A stretch of DNA of 64,000 bases from Halomonas sp. KG2 (GCA_030440445.1 CP098528.1:3782001-3846000), one strand, 5' to 3'. Numbered from the stretch's first letter, positions 28,890 through 38,297 are shown. The notes: generated by a model from the sequence alone, not told the origin. Numbers and translations are program-made.

Positions 28890-29762
28890 ATGAAGCCTAC
28901 CTCTTTTGCCACTAAATTCGTTCCTACATTCGCCACAGCCGTACTGTTTTCAGCCATCAGCGTAAACGCTCATGCCGAGCAGCGCATCGCCACCTTCGAC
29001 TTAGGCAGCCTAGATACGCTAGACGCGCTGGGCTTAAGCGAGCAGGTGGTTGGCGTCCCCAAGCAGAGCCTGCCCACCTACCTAGAGCAATACGCTAGCG
29101 ACCGTTATAGCGATATTGGTGGCCTGCGCTCACCGGACATGGAGGCCATCAGCGCTAGCGAGCCTAGCCTGATTCTCTACACTGGCCGCCAAGGCGATTG
29201 GGAAGCAGCACTTGGTGATATTGCCCCGCTACTTAACACCAGTTTGCAAGGCGATAATTACCTTGCAGCGTTTGATGACAACGTGCGTGAGCTCGCCAGC
29301 CAATTTGAGGCGGAAAGTGACGCTGATGAGGCACTTGCAACGCTCCACACAGAGATTGACGCGCTACGCGAAGCACTCAGCAATGCCCCCAGGACACTGG
29401 TCGTCACTCACAACGGCGGCAACCTGATGCTTAACCAACATCCCGTCGTTCACGATGTGCTAGGCGTGGAAGCGCTCAGCATGCCGGAGAGTGTGACCTC
29501 AGAAACCCGTGGTGAACGCACCTTTACACCGCTTTCTGCTGATGCCATTGCCGACATCAAACCAGACGTGGTGCTGGTCATTGATCGCAGCGCCGCCATT
29601 GGCGATGAACCTGCGGATGCCGACCAACTGCGCCAAACACTAGCCGAGGCAGGTACTACCCCTCAGCTAGTGATGCTAACCCCGGCACTTTGGTACCTCT
29701 CCGGTGGCGGCCTACAAAGCTTAGCGCTACAAGTTGAAGAGGTCGCTGCTGCGCTGAATTAA
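28890..29762 (+). CDS. Periplasmic iron-siderophore binding protein (ABC transporter, orphan)
   Basis: 290 residues. A signal peptide (FVPTFATAVLFSAISVNAHA, cut near residue 29) is followed by a class III periplasmic-binding fold: RIATFDLGSLDTLDALGL, VVGVPK, DIGGLRSPDMEAI and PDVVLVIDRS match FatB/CeuE-type ferric siderophore proteins. No permease or ATPase gene is next to it, so partners must be elsewhere. Start ATG 28890 has AAGGAGC at six bases. The 3' end overlaps the RND gene by 4 bases on the other strand. Confidence 0.85.
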   Translation: MKPTSFATKFVPTFATAVLFSAISVNAHAEQRIATFDLGSLDTLDALGLSEQVVGVPKQSLPTYLEQYASDRYSDIGGLRSPDMEAISASEPSLILYTGRQGDWEAALGDIAPLLNTSLQGDNYLAAFDDNVRELASQFEAESDADEALATLHTEIDALREALSNAPRTLVVTHNGGNLMLNQHPVVHDVLGVEALSMPESVTSETRGERTFTPLSADAIADIKPDVVLVIDRSAAIGDEPADADQLRQTLAEAGTTPQLVMLTPALWYLSGGGLQSLALQVEEVAAALN

Positions 29763-32700
29763 GTGCTCGGTGAATCCTCATGAATCTTGATCTGGTAAAG
29801 CACGCAATAGATCACCGGTAGCACGATAAGGGTGAGCAGCGTGGCAACACCAAGCCCACCGATCAGCGCAACCGCCATGCTGGCGAAGAATGCATCACTA
29901 ATCAACGGAATCAGACCCAGCATGGTGGTTAGCGCAGCCATTGAAACGGGGCGCACGCGGCTAATAGCGGCGCGCACCACGGCGTGATAGCGATCTTTGT
30001 GCAACGGCAGTTGCACATTGATCTCTTCTACCAGAACAATGGCATTCTTGATCACCATCCCGATCAAACTCAGCGTGCCCAGCAGCGCCATAAACGAGAA
30101 AGGCAGCCCGGTTAGCAGTAACGCGGCCACTACGCCGACAATGGTCAGCGGCACCAAAAACCAGATCGCCAGCGGCTGACGGAAGTTATTAAACAACACC
30201 ACCGTGATAATAAACATCATCACCAAGCCAAGTGGCAACGATGCAAACAGGCCGCTCTGAGCTTCACCGGCAGTCTCAAATTCACCGCCCCACTCAAGCC
30301 GATAACCGGGTGGCAATTCAAGCGCTTCTACTTGAGGTCGAACCTGAGCCAATACGCTAGCCGCCGTCACTCCGCTTAGCGGGTCGGGTTCGCCATATAC
30401 CGCCAGCATGCGCTCGCGGTCACGCCGCATCACCAGTGGGTCAGCGACCTCGGTCGTCACATCCCGCATCACTTGATCAGCCGTGATGTAACGCCCCTGT
30501 TCGGCGCTCCATACGTTAAGCGACCCGACGTTATCGATATCGTTGCGCTGCTCTGGTATCGCTCTAGCGACAATCGGAATCAAGTCGCTGCCGTCACGGT
30601 AGATGCCCACCTGACTACCGCTAGTGCTCAACGCCAATGTGGCCGCCAGGTTCTCGCGCGTAACGCCCAGCCGTCGTGCGGTGTCTTCGGCAAAAATTGG
30701 CACCACGGCCTGAACACGGTTACGCCAGCTAGTGCGAACACTGACCATATTGGACGTATCACTAAACAGTGCCGCGACTTGATCACCTAGCTGGCGTAAT
30801 ACGGCGGGGTCGCTGCCGTAAAACCTTGCTTCGATCTTGGCTTTCGGGGCAGGGCCGACTTCCAGCGGGGCGATTTTATAGTCGATATCGCTGTGATCGC
30901 GCTCAAGTACCGCTTCGATATCCGCCATGCGCGCTTGCTGTATCGCTTTGTTATCGGTTTCAACAATTAGCTGTGAATAACTGGCATAGCGGTCTTCCGG
31001 CGCATAGGTCAGGGTAAAGCGCTGGGCACCGCCGCCTACCACGGTGGTGAGATGACGGACACCCTCCATCTCCATCACCACCTCTTCCAGCTCTGCCACC
31101 CGCCGTTGGGTTTCCAGAATATCGGTGCCTTCTGGGGTGCGGTAATCAACAAAGAAGATGGGCGTATTCGAGGCAGGGAAAAAGGCATTCTTGACGGAAC
31201 CAAAACCGACAACCGCGCCTGCCAGTATGACCATCACCAGACCAAGTGTTAGCCAACGCAGCCGGATACCCGCCACAATCACGCGGCTAAACAAACGGTA
31301 CACCACCCCTTTGTAAGGATCTTCATCTGTGCTGCTAGGCGCCACATTGCGAAACAGCAGTTTGAAATAGAAAGGTGTGAGCGTCAGCGCTGTCAGCCAA
31401 CTTAGCAGCAGTGAATAGAGCAACACATAGAACAGCGAGCCGATAAATTCACCGGTGGTATCTGGCGACAACCCAATTGGAGCAAATGCAGCAACTGCGA
31501 TCAGCGTAGCTGCCAGCAGGGGCCATGCGTTTTGTCGAACCACCTGATGCGCTGACTCACGAATACTTTGGCCACGCTTTAGGCCGACCAGCATGCCTTC
31601 CGTGACCACAATGGCGTTATCGACCAGCATCCCTAGGGCGATAATCAGTGCCCCCAGCGAGATTTTTTCCAATTGCAAACCGTGAATGCGCATCAGCATA
31701 AAGGTGCCAATAATGGTAATCAGCAGAATAAAGCCCATTAGTAGGCCGCTGCGCCAGCCCATAAACAGCATGAGCACCACAATGACGATGGCAACCGCCT
31801 GAATCAGGCTGATTAAGAAACCGGATACCGCTTCATCCACCACGCTCGGCTGGTCATAGACCACATTGAGTTCCATACCCAACGGGGTGCGTGCTTCCAG
31901 TTCGTCAAGTCGCTGTTCGAGTCGGGCACCTACTTCGACCACGTTGACGCCGCTTTCAAACGAGATGCCCAGGGAAATAGCCGGCCGCCCCATATCGCGG
32001 TAAAGCTGCTGCGGTTGCTCGGTCAAGCCACGGGAAACCTCTGCGATATCGCTCAGCCTTACCAGCTCACCGTTACCTTCACTAACGATTAACGCGCGTA
32101 AATCATCAATATCGGCGGAACTACCCGAAGGCGTTACTCGGAAACGCTGGCCCCCCTGCTTCAAGTGCCCCGAGTCCACTACGGCATTTTGCGTATTCAG
32201 CAACTGCTGGAGTGAGCTTAGCGGAATGTTCAACGCACGTAGCCGCTCTCGGTCGACTTCAATAAAAATGCGCTCGTCTCTTACCCCCGCCAGCGACACC
32301 TTTTCAACGCCGTCGACCAAGGCGAGTTCACGCTTAAGAAACTCGGCTTGGCTTTTCAAATCGGGCATGGCATAGCCATCACCGATCAGGTTAATCATCA
32401 AGCCGAACACATCGCCAAAGTCGTCGTTGACTCGTGACTGGCTAGCGCCTGGCGGCAAGGCGGCCTGCGCATCGCCCACTTTGCGGCGTAATGAATCCCA
32501 CAGCTGTTGCAGCTCATCGTTTTGCACCGTGCTTTGCAGCTCGATGGTAATCTGCGAAAGCCCATCAGAGCTTACCGAGCTGATGCGCTTAATCGCGGGC
32601 ATTTCCTGAATGGCTTCTTCCAGTGTCGAGGTGACTTCCTGCTCCACCTCTTCTGGCGTAGCACCAGGGTACTGGGTGGTGACCAGCGCATTACGGATAG

Positions 32701-32815
32701 TAAATTCAGGAAACTCAAGCTGCCCCATGCCAGTGAAAGCGAGTGCCCCGCCGAAGAGCAGTACCACGGTCATTAAATAACTAGCGGCCCGGTGGCGTAA
32801 GAAGTAATCAACCAT
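29759..32815 (-). CDS. RND efflux transporter permease
   Basis: 1018 residues, usual RND length, with N-terminal TM1 and two groups of inner membrane helices (~330-540 and ~850-1010). GMLVDNAIVVTEGMLVG carries the proton-relay Asp of TM4, and GMVIKNAIVLVEEIN is the matching block in the second half. The periplasmic loops fit the hydrophobe/multidrug class. It should export compounds with the adaptor encoded one base upstream, plus an outer-membrane factor not in this window. TetR control is likely (operator at 33958). Confidence 0.93.
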   Translation of the reverse strand: MVDYFLRHRAASYLMTVVLLFGGALAFTGMGQLEFPEFTIRNALVTTQYPGATPEEVEQEVTSTLEEAIQEMPAIKRISSVSSDGLSQITIELQSTVQNDELQQLWDSLRRKVGDAQAALPPGASQSRVNDDFGDVFGLMINLIGDGYAMPDLKSQAEFLKRELALVDGVEKVSLAGVRDERIFIEVDRERLRALNIPLSSLQQLLNTQNAVVDSGHLKQGGQRFRVTPSGSSADIDDLRALIVSEGNGELVRLSDIAEVSRGLTEQPQQLYRDMGRPAISLGISFESGVNVVEVGARLEQRLDELEARTPLGMELNVVYDQPSVVDEAVSGFLISLIQAVAIVIVVLMLFMGWRSGLLMGFILLITIIGTFMLMRIHGLQLEKISLGALIIALGMLVDNAIVVTEGMLVGLKRGQSIRESAHQVVRQNAWPLLAATLIAVAAFAPIGLSPDTTGEFIGSLFYVLLYSLLLSWLTALTLTPFYFKLLFRNVAPSSTDEDPYKGVVYRLFSRVIVAGIRLRWLTLGLVMVILAGAVVGFGSVKNAFFPASNTPIFFVDYRTPEGTDILETQRRVAELEEVVMEMEGVRHLTTVVGGGAQRFTLTYAPEDRYASYSQLIVETDNKAIQQARMADIEAVLERDHSDIDYKIAPLEVGPAPKAKIEARFYGSDPAVLRQLGDQVAALFSDTSNMVSVRTSWRNRVQAVVPIFAEDTARRLGVTRENLAATLALSTSGSQVGIYRDGSDLIPIVARAIPEQRNDIDNVGSLNVWSAEQGRYITADQVMRDVTTEVADPLVMRRDRERMLAVYGEPDPLSGVTAASVLAQVRPQVEALELPPGYRLEWGGEFETAGEAQSGLFASLPLGLVMMFIITVVLFNNFRQPLAIWFLVPLTIVGVVAALLLTGLPFSFMALLGTLSLIGMVIKNAIVLVEEINVQLPLHKDRYHAVVRAAISRVRPVSMAALTTMLGLIPLISDAFFASMAVALIGGLGVATLLTLIVLPVIYCVLYQIKIHEDSPST

Positions 32816-32816
32816 C

Positions 32817-33914
32817 TTATAGCCCCTGTTCCTTTTCCCATGGTGTTACACGCATATCAGCACTGACACGATGGGCTCCCGCTGCCACCACTCGATCATT
32901 CGCGGCTAGTTCACCACTCACTTCTAACCCCTTAGAGGTTAAACGCCCCACTTCAACCGGCACCGCCTCTAAACGGTCCGGCGCCTGAAAACGCCATACC
33001 ACCGCCTGCTCTGAGTTCTCACCTTGATAGCTAATGGCGTCAGGCGGCAGATGCCAAACAAGACCTTCAGACGCGGGTAACAGTTGGCCTAAATCAAGTC
33101 GCACGGTGGCGCTCATGCCATCCAGTAGCGTGATATCGTCGGGCTGCGGTAGCCGAAGGGTTACCTCATAAGCCAAGCTTTGGGCGCTGGCCTGGGTGGT
33201 ATAAGACGCCAACTGGGCAAGGTAAGGTTTTTCGCTATTGCCAAACCGCACTTCAAAGGCCATCGCCGTTTCAAACGGAGTCACCTCGTCACTGTGGGGT
33301 ATTTGCTGAACGATTTGCTGCGGTAAATGAAAGATCACATCAAGCTGCCCTGGCTGCTGAATCACCGCCACGGTTTCCTGCACCTGGACAATCTGCCGAT
33401 TATCTACCGGTACCTGGGCAATCACACCATCGTAAGGTGCGCGCAGTTGGGTATTTTCCAACTGCTCTTCGGCCTGCTCAAAGGTCGCCCGAGCGGCACG
33501 CAATTCCGCCGTTGATTCATCAAACCGCGCTTGGCTAATCGCTCCACGCTCTAGGGTATAGCGCATGCGTTCGTGAGTGGCCCGTGCCAGCTCTAGCCGC
33601 GAACGGGCGCTATCCAACTCACTGCGCATATTACGATCATCAATACGTGCGATGAGGGTGCCTTCCGTTACCCGCTGACCGGGACTCACGTTAAGCTCTA
33701 ACAGCTCACCCGCCATGCGAAACGATAGATTGCTGCGTGTAGTGGCTTCAACGCGCGCAGGAAACTGGCGCTGCAGCGCGGCACCAGACGCTTCTAATGT
33801 CACCAGCTTCACCGGCCGAGGAAGAGGTTCATTGTGGCTCTCGGCATAAGCGTCACCTGCTGCCAGCAGCAGGGCCAGCAGCGCTGGAAGCAATCGAATC
33901 ACAGTGTTACGCAC
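32817..33914 (-). CDS. RND efflux periplasmic adaptor (membrane fusion protein)
   Basis: 365 residues. A signal sequence (LLPALLALLLAAGDAYA) is followed by the lipoyl/barrel-sandwich halves (ATTRSNLSFRMAGELLELNVSPGQRV, LRAPYDGVIAQV), a helical hairpin of ~60 residues and a beta-barrel. No lipoprotein Cys is seen. First gene of the pump operon; the permease start follows after one base. The promoter overlaps the palindrome shared with the divergent TetR gene. Confidence 0.92.
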   Translation of the reverse strand: MRNTVIRLLPALLALLLAAGDAYAESHNEPLPRPVKLVTLEASGAALQRQFPARVEATTRSNLSFRMAGELLELNVSPGQRVTEGTLIARIDDRNMRSELDSARSRLELARATHERMRYTLERGAISQARFDESTAELRAARATFEQAEEQLENTQLRAPYDGVIAQVPVDNRQIVQVQETVAVIQQPGQLDVIFHLPQQIVQQIPHSDEVTPFETAMAFEVRFGNSEKPYLAQLASYTTQASAQSLAYEVTLRLPQPDDITLLDGMSATVRLDLGQLLPASEGLVWHLPPDAISYQGENSEQAVVWRFQAPDRLEAVPVEVGRLTSKGLEVSGELAANDRVVAAGAHRVSADMRVTPWEKEQGL

Positions 33915-33957
33915 AGCGGACTCCTCGGTGGGGTTATCAATACGCAGTCATAAAAAT

Positions 33958-33985
33958 TTCACTGACATTCATGAATGTCAGTGAA
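33958..33985. promoter_or_regulatory. 28-bp perfect palindrome, probable TetR operator
   Basis: A perfect inverted repeat, half-site TTCACTGACATTCA, centred between 33971 and 33972. It lies between the divergent RND adaptor and TetR genes (starts 33914 and 34065), where an autoregulating TetR-type repressor of an efflux pump binds. TGACATTCATGAATGTCA resembles operators of AcrR/TtgR/BpeR-like repressors. Confidence 0.88.
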
Positions 33986-34064
33986 TGTGTATACTAATCG
34001 CCTACTGGCGACTTTGCCATTCAGCAATGCCAATATAAGTGCACTTTTTTCGTTAGGAGCCGCT

Positions 34065-34685
34065 ATGTCACGCCGCAAAGCTGAGGCTGAACGCACCCGT
34101 GAGGCCATTCTTGATGCTGCAGAAACTCAGTTTCTCACTCAAGGGGTTTCGCGCACCACATTGGCCCATATTGCCGCAGCGGCTGGCGTTACCCGCGGTG
34201 CGATTTACTGGCATTTTGAGGATAAAGCAGCGGTATTCGATGCCCTGCTAGAGCGTGTTCGCGTGCCGCTCGATGAAATTGTTGATGAGGCAATGCGACG
34301 CTTAGGTCATGACCCCATACACTGCTTGCATGCCATTGCCCACGATGCGCTCAGCGCTATCTGCTACAACATACCTTTTCAACGCGCCGCCACCATCGTG
34401 CTGCACCGCTGCGAAAAGCTAGAGGATGACCACCCGCGTATTAGCATGATCACTAAGCTTTCAGAATATTCGAAGGCACGAATAGAACAATTATTCGAAC
34501 AAGTACAGCAAGGCGGCCAATTACGCCGGGGGCTTAGCCCTGCCAGTGCTCGACTTCAGTTTGATAGTTTTTTAATCGGCATCTGTTTTGAATGGCTACA
34601 AGATCCGCAGCAATTCTCATTAGCAGACGAGTACGAGAGTATGATCGAAACGTTAATGCGGGGGTTGTTGGAGAGTACGCTTTAA
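34065..34685 (+). CDS. TetR/AcrR-family repressor of the RND pump
   Basis: 206 residues from ATG 34065, with TTAGGAGC six bases before it. A reading from 33975 would start inside the operator and is rejected. The helix-turn-helix is TTLAHIAAAAGVTRGAIYWHFEDKA (~33-57), with the YWHF block typical of AcrR/TtgR-type drug-pump regulators. The C-terminal part would bind drugs or solvents. The divergent palindrome supports control of the RND genes and itself. Confidence 0.92.
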   Translation: MSRRKAEAERTREAILDAAETQFLTQGVSRTTLAHIAAAAGVTRGAIYWHFEDKAAVFDALLERVRVPLDEIVDEAMRRLGHDPIHCLHAIAHDALSAICYNIPFQRAATIVLHRCEKLEDDHPRISMITKLSEYSKARIEQLFEQVQQGGQLRRGLSPASARLQFDSFLIGICFEWLQDPQQFSLADEYESMIETLMRGLLESTL

Positions 34686-34728
34686 ACGCCTTGGGGAGCT
34701 AAGCTTGGCACGCAGGTTGCTTATATAA

Positions 34729-34886
34729 GGGAGCCTCTGATTAATGTGATGAGCGCAGGCCAGACAAGGAAAAAATCAACGAAAAAGCGGAGTTTACGGG
34801 TTGTAAATGAGCATTTTGATCGGACTCGCGCACGAGGCGATTTTTAACGCAGTATGGCCAAGCGCAATAGTTAATCGGAGGTTTCC
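34729..34886. repeat. MITE-like non-coding element with 16-bp imperfect terminal inverted repeats
   Basis: About 158 bases bounded by GGGAGCCTCTGATTAA (34729-34744) and TTAATCGGAGGTTTCC (34871-34886), which match as inverted repeats in 13 of 16 positions. There is no open frame. The inside (GCGGAGTTTACGGG, TTTTTAACGCAGTATGG) resembles dispersed intergenic repeats familiar from gammaproteobacteria. It sits between the TetR gene and codB. Confidence 0.65.
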
Positions 34887-34916
34887 TAGGATAATAATAC
34901 TCACCTGGAGTCTCCC

Positions 34917-36182
34917 ATGCACCACTCTGACTATCCGCTAAGTGAAGTCCCCACTAGCGCCCGTAAGGGCTTGCTCTCCACCTCCGTTGTGCTGCTCGGC
35001 TTTACCTTTTTTACTGCCACCATGTGGGCTGGTGGCTCGCTTGGCCAATCGTTCCCGATTGGCCAACTGCTCTGGATCATATTGGTGGGTAACTTGTTGC
35101 TGGGCGCTTACGCGGCAGCCCTCGCTTACATTGCCTGTAAAAGCGGTCTTAACTCCGTGCTGATGGGACGCTTCTGCTTCGGTGAAAAAGGCAGCAAGCT
35201 TTCCGATTTTATTCTCGGCTTTACCCAGATTGGTTGGTACGCCTGGGGCACTGCCACCATTGCCCTAGTGTTAGTACGCACCACAGGGATGCCTGAATGG
35301 CTGGAAATCCCCTTAATGGTGCTATTTGGGTTTGGTTTCTGCGTAACGGCCATGATTGGCTATAAAGGTATGGACTGGCTTTCACGCTTTGCTGTGCCCG
35401 CCATGATGCTGTTTATATTGATTAGCCTGTTCACCGGGCTGGTGGATGCACATGGATTTGCCGGACTAAGCCAGCAAACGCCCACGGAAAGCATGAGCGT
35501 GGCGGCAGCGATTACCGTCATCATTGGCACCTTTATTAGCGGAGGCACCCAAGCGACTAACTGGAGCCGCTTCGCCAAGACGCCGAAAATTGCCGTGATC
35601 GCGACTCTGGCGGCTTTTTTTGTGGGCAACGGCTTAATGGTGCTAACCGGCGCACTGGGTACCATGATTTACCAGCAGGCGGATATTGTCGATGTATTGA
35701 TCGCGCAGGGCTTTGTCACCATCGCGGTGCTGATGCTGTTTCTAAATATCTGGACCACCCAGGACAATACCATCTACAACTTTGCCGTCGCGGGCTGCAA
35801 TTTGCTGCGCACCGAGAAACGCCGCTTAGTCACGGTTTGTGGCGCAGCGATTGGCACCGTGCTGGCGGCAGGCGGTATGTATAACCTGTTGATTCCCTTT
35901 CTAGTACTGCTAGGCACCTTTATTCCTCCCATGGGCGGGGTGATCATGGCGGACTTCTGGCTCAAACATAAAGGCCGCTACCCTACTCTGGAATCCACTC
36001 AGCTACCCAATTTTAATCGCCGAGGGTTAGCCGCCTATGCATTAGGCGCTGGAGCCGCCTATCTCTCCCCGTTGCTCCCCCCATTGGTAGGTGTCGTAGT
36101 AGCAGCAGTTAGCTACGCTGTACTGCTTCGTTTAAACCACGCTACGCTAAGCGATACTTCCCCTTCGACTGCCAAACAATAA
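34917..36182 (+). CDS. codB: Cytosine permease CodB
   Basis: 421 residues with about 12 hydrophobic helices. The N-terminal block (PLSEVPTSARKGLLSTSVVLLGFTFFTATMW) and the TNWSRFAKTPK segment are typical of the NCS1 cytosine permease group. ATG 34917 has TGGAG at about seven bases. It is followed after 16 bases by codA, the classic codBA pair. The substrate is set by this pairing rather than by residues. Confidence 0.93.
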   Translation: MHHSDYPLSEVPTSARKGLLSTSVVLLGFTFFTATMWAGGSLGQSFPIGQLLWIILVGNLLLGAYAAALAYIACKSGLNSVLMGRFCFGEKGSKLSDFILGFTQIGWYAWGTATIALVLVRTTGMPEWLEIPLMVLFGFGFCVTAMIGYKGMDWLSRFAVPAMMLFILISLFTGLVDAHGFAGLSQQTPTESMSVAAAITVIIGTFISGGTQATNWSRFAKTPKIAVIATLAAFFVGNGLMVLTGALGTMIYQQADIVDVLIAQGFVTIAVLMLFLNIWTTQDNTIYNFAVAGCNLLRTEKRRLVTVCGAAIGTVLAAGGMYNLLIPFLVLLGTFIPPMGGVIMADFWLKHKGRYPTLESTQLPNFNRRGLAAYALGAGAAYLSPLLPPLVGVVVAAVSYAVLLRLNHATLSDTSPSTAKQ

Positions 36183-36198
36183 GTGAGCCCCTAATTAT

Positions 36199-37455
36199 AT
36201 GAGCATGCAGATCATTAACGCCCGCCTACGCCAGCGCCCTGAGCTTTACCGGCTTGAGATTGAGAACGGTACGTTCACAGCGATTACCGCTCAAGACGCG
36301 CCACAAACGGCGGGGGATGAGCAAATTGATGCAGGCGGCAAGCTGCTTTGCGCGCCGTTCATTGAACCGCATATTCACTTGGACGCCGCGTTAACGGCGG
36401 GCGAGCCAAGCTGGAATCAAAGCGGCACGCTGTTTGAAGGCATCGAGCGCTGGGGGGAGCGTAAGCCCATGCTCACCGAAGCGGATATTCGCGAACGCGC
36501 GCTTAACACCCTGAATCTGTTGATAGGCAACGGCGTTCAGTTTGTGCGTACACACGCCGACACCAGCGACCCCAGTTTAATCGGCATTAAAACCCTATGC
36601 GCCTTGCGCGATGAATTGAAAGATAAAATTGATATCCAAGTGGTCGCCTTTCCGCAAGATGGCCTGCTTTCCTACCCCGGCGGCGACCGCCTGATGGAAG
36701 AGGCGCTGGAGATCGGCGCGGACGTTGTCGGCGGCATTCCCCACTTTGAGTACACCCGAGAACTAGGCGTCGCTTCCATGAAGCGGGTGATAGAGCTAGC
36801 GATCAAATATGACCGTTTGGTGGATGTGCACTGCGATGAGATAGACGACCCTAACTCGCGCTTTCTTGAGGTGCTGGCCTGCGAAGCGCTGTTTAACGAT
36901 TTAGGCAGCCGCGTGACTGCCAGCCACACGACGGCGATGCACTCTTACGATAACGCCTACTGCTCCAAGCTGTTTCTGCTGCTCAAGCGTTCGGGCATCA
37001 ACTTTGTCTCCTGCCCCACCGAAAGCATCCACCTGCAGGGACGCTTTGATAGTTACCCAAAACGTCGCGGTGTTACCCGCGTAAAAGAACTAAACGCCGC
37101 GGGCATTAATGTCTGCTTTGCCGAGGATTCCATCTTCGACCCCTGGTACTCGCTGGGTAACGGCAAGCTGTTGCGGACGCTCGATTTTGGCTTGCATATC
37201 TGCCAAATGATGGGCTACCAGGATTTCAGCCAGGCGCTATCGCTTATCACTGATAACAGCGCCCGCACACTCAATATTGAGGAGCGTTACGGCATTGAGG
37301 TCGGCAAACCCGCTAGCTTCAACCTGCTCGAGGGCGAAGATGACTACAGCGTGCTGCGCAATCAGGGCGAGGTGCTACTTTCCGTTCGCCACGGTGAGAT
37401 TATTATGCAGCGCGACCCCGCAAAGATCACCACGCCCCCGTGGCTTGGCCTTTAG
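36199..37455 (+). CDS. codA: Cytosine deaminase CodA
   Basis: 418 residues. It deaminates cytosine to uracil. Metal ligands are in EPHIHLDAALTAGEPSWNQSGTLFEGI (HxH, ~residues 61-63), VDVHCDEIDD, ASHTTAMHS and CFAEDSIFDPW (Asp). These match the mononuclear-metal E. coli CodA pattern. Start ATG 36199 or 36205; no clear ribosome site is seen, so coupling to codB is likely. It could feed uracil to the PreTA/PydBC pathway at 23.6-28.7 kb. Confidence 0.93.
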   Translation: MSMQIINARLRQRPELYRLEIENGTFTAITAQDAPQTAGDEQIDAGGKLLCAPFIEPHIHLDAALTAGEPSWNQSGTLFEGIERWGERKPMLTEADIRERALNTLNLLIGNGVQFVRTHADTSDPSLIGIKTLCALRDELKDKIDIQVVAFPQDGLLSYPGGDRLMEEALEIGADVVGGIPHFEYTRELGVASMKRVIELAIKYDRLVDVHCDEIDDPNSRFLEVLACEALFNDLGSRVTASHTTAMHSYDNAYCSKLFLLLKRSGINFVSCPTESIHLQGRFDSYPKRRGVTRVKELNAAGINVCFAEDSIFDPWYSLGNGKLLRTLDFGLHICQMMGYQDFSQALSLITDNSARTLNIEERYGIEVGKPASFNLLEGEDDYSVLRNQGEVLLSVRHGEIIMQRDPAKITTPPWLGL

Positions 37456-37489
37456 AAAAAGCGTAATATAGCCGGGCTGATAATCAGCA

Positions 37490-37655
37490 AAGTTCTCAGG
37501 GCGGGGTGAAAGTCCCCACCGGCGGTGATGGTGGCTGAATAAACTTTTGTCATCTAAGCCCGCGAGCGCTCAAGACGGTTGTTTTTTATTTCTTGAGGTC
37601 AGCAGATTCGGTGAGAAGCCGAAGCCGACGGTGATAGTCCGGATGAAAGAGAACG
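37490..37655 (+). promoter_or_regulatory. FMN riboswitch (RFN element)
   Basis: The conserved RFN blocks are present in order: TTCTCAGGGCGGGGTGAAAG, CCCACCGGCGGTGA, a variable arm with AAGCCCGCGAGCG, AGCAGATTCGGTGAGAAG, CCGAAGCCGACGGTGATAGT and CCGGATGAAAGAGAAC. It binds FMN in the leader mRNA. It lies before a lumazine synthase gene with an intervening hairpin, so FMN should switch off ribH. Confidence 0.96.
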
Positions 37656-37676
37656 GTACCTTAGACACGCAACTTA

Positions 37677-37700
37677 AAAAGTGGCTTCAGCCACCTTTTG
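37677..37700 (+). terminator. Attenuator hairpin downstream of the FMN aptamer
   Basis: AAAAGTGGCTTCAGCCACCTTTT: a 6-bp GTGGCT/AGCCAC stem with a two-base loop, flanked by A and T runs, 22 bases after the aptamer and about 64 before the start of ribH. It is a likely expression platform, though sequestration of the ribosome site is also possible. Confidence 0.7.
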
Positions 37701-37763
37701 CGGTTGCCTGACGACCGGTCCCGCGTGCCCTGATTCTGGTACAACTTATCCAAGAGAATGACC

Positions 37764-38261
37764 ATGAATCAGACATTTCCGCTAACGCTTTCAACACACA
37801 CCACGGCTCAGCGTATCGCGTTTATTCAAGGCCACTGGCATCAAGATATTGTCGAGAAGGCCTATGAAGCATTTATCACTGAAGTAGAACGCTGCGGTCT
37901 TAACGCCGAACAAGTGGACATCTTCACCGTATCAGGTGCTTACGAAATCCCCCTCCAGGCAAAAATACTCGCCGAAAGTGGCCGCTACGGCGCCATTGTC
38001 GGGGCAGGCTTTGTGGTAGACGGCGGCATTTATCGCCACGACTTTGTCGCCCATGCGGTCATTGATGGCTTAATGCGCGTGCAGTTAGATACGCAAGTAC
38101 CGATTATCTCGGTCGTCTTAACGCCACACCACTTCCATGAGCACACCACTCACCACGATTTCTACACCCAGCACTTTGTTACCAAAGGGCAAGAAGCCGC
38201 CCAGGCGTGTCTGAATACGATGGAAAACCTGCACCGGGCGCGCAAGCTAAGCAACGCGTAA
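37764..38261 (+). CDS. ribH: 6,7-dimethyl-8-ribityllumazine synthase, RibH2-like type
   Basis: 165 residues from ATG 37764, seven bases after AGAG. ATG 37758 would leave one base and is less likely. The enzyme joins ribityl-aminouracil and dihydroxybutanone phosphate to form lumazine, the riboflavin precursor. VSGAYEIPLQAKILAESGRYGAIVGAGFVVDGG matches lumazine synthase; the His-rich end (VVLTPHHFHEHTTHHDFY) and lack of the usual GTT-based site resemble the second type (RibH2) of alphaproteobacteria. It stands alone, without ribB/ribD/ribE neighbours. Confidence 0.9.
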   Translation: MNQTFPLTLSTHTTAQRIAFIQGHWHQDIVEKAYEAFITEVERCGLNAEQVDIFTVSGAYEIPLQAKILAESGRYGAIVGAGFVVDGGIYRHDFVAHAVIDGLMRVQLDTQVPIISVVLTPHHFHEHTTHHDFYTQHFVTKGQEAAQACLNTMENLHRARKLSNA

Positions 38262-38297
38262 ATCTATAGTGCAGTTAAAATCTATAGTGCAGTTAAA
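38262..38297. repeat. Two 18-bp tandem repeats after ribH
   Basis: ATCTATAGTGCAGTTAAA is repeated exactly (38262-38279 and 38280-38297), directly after the ribH stop. Probably a slippage duplication in the 3' untranslated part. Confidence 0.8.
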
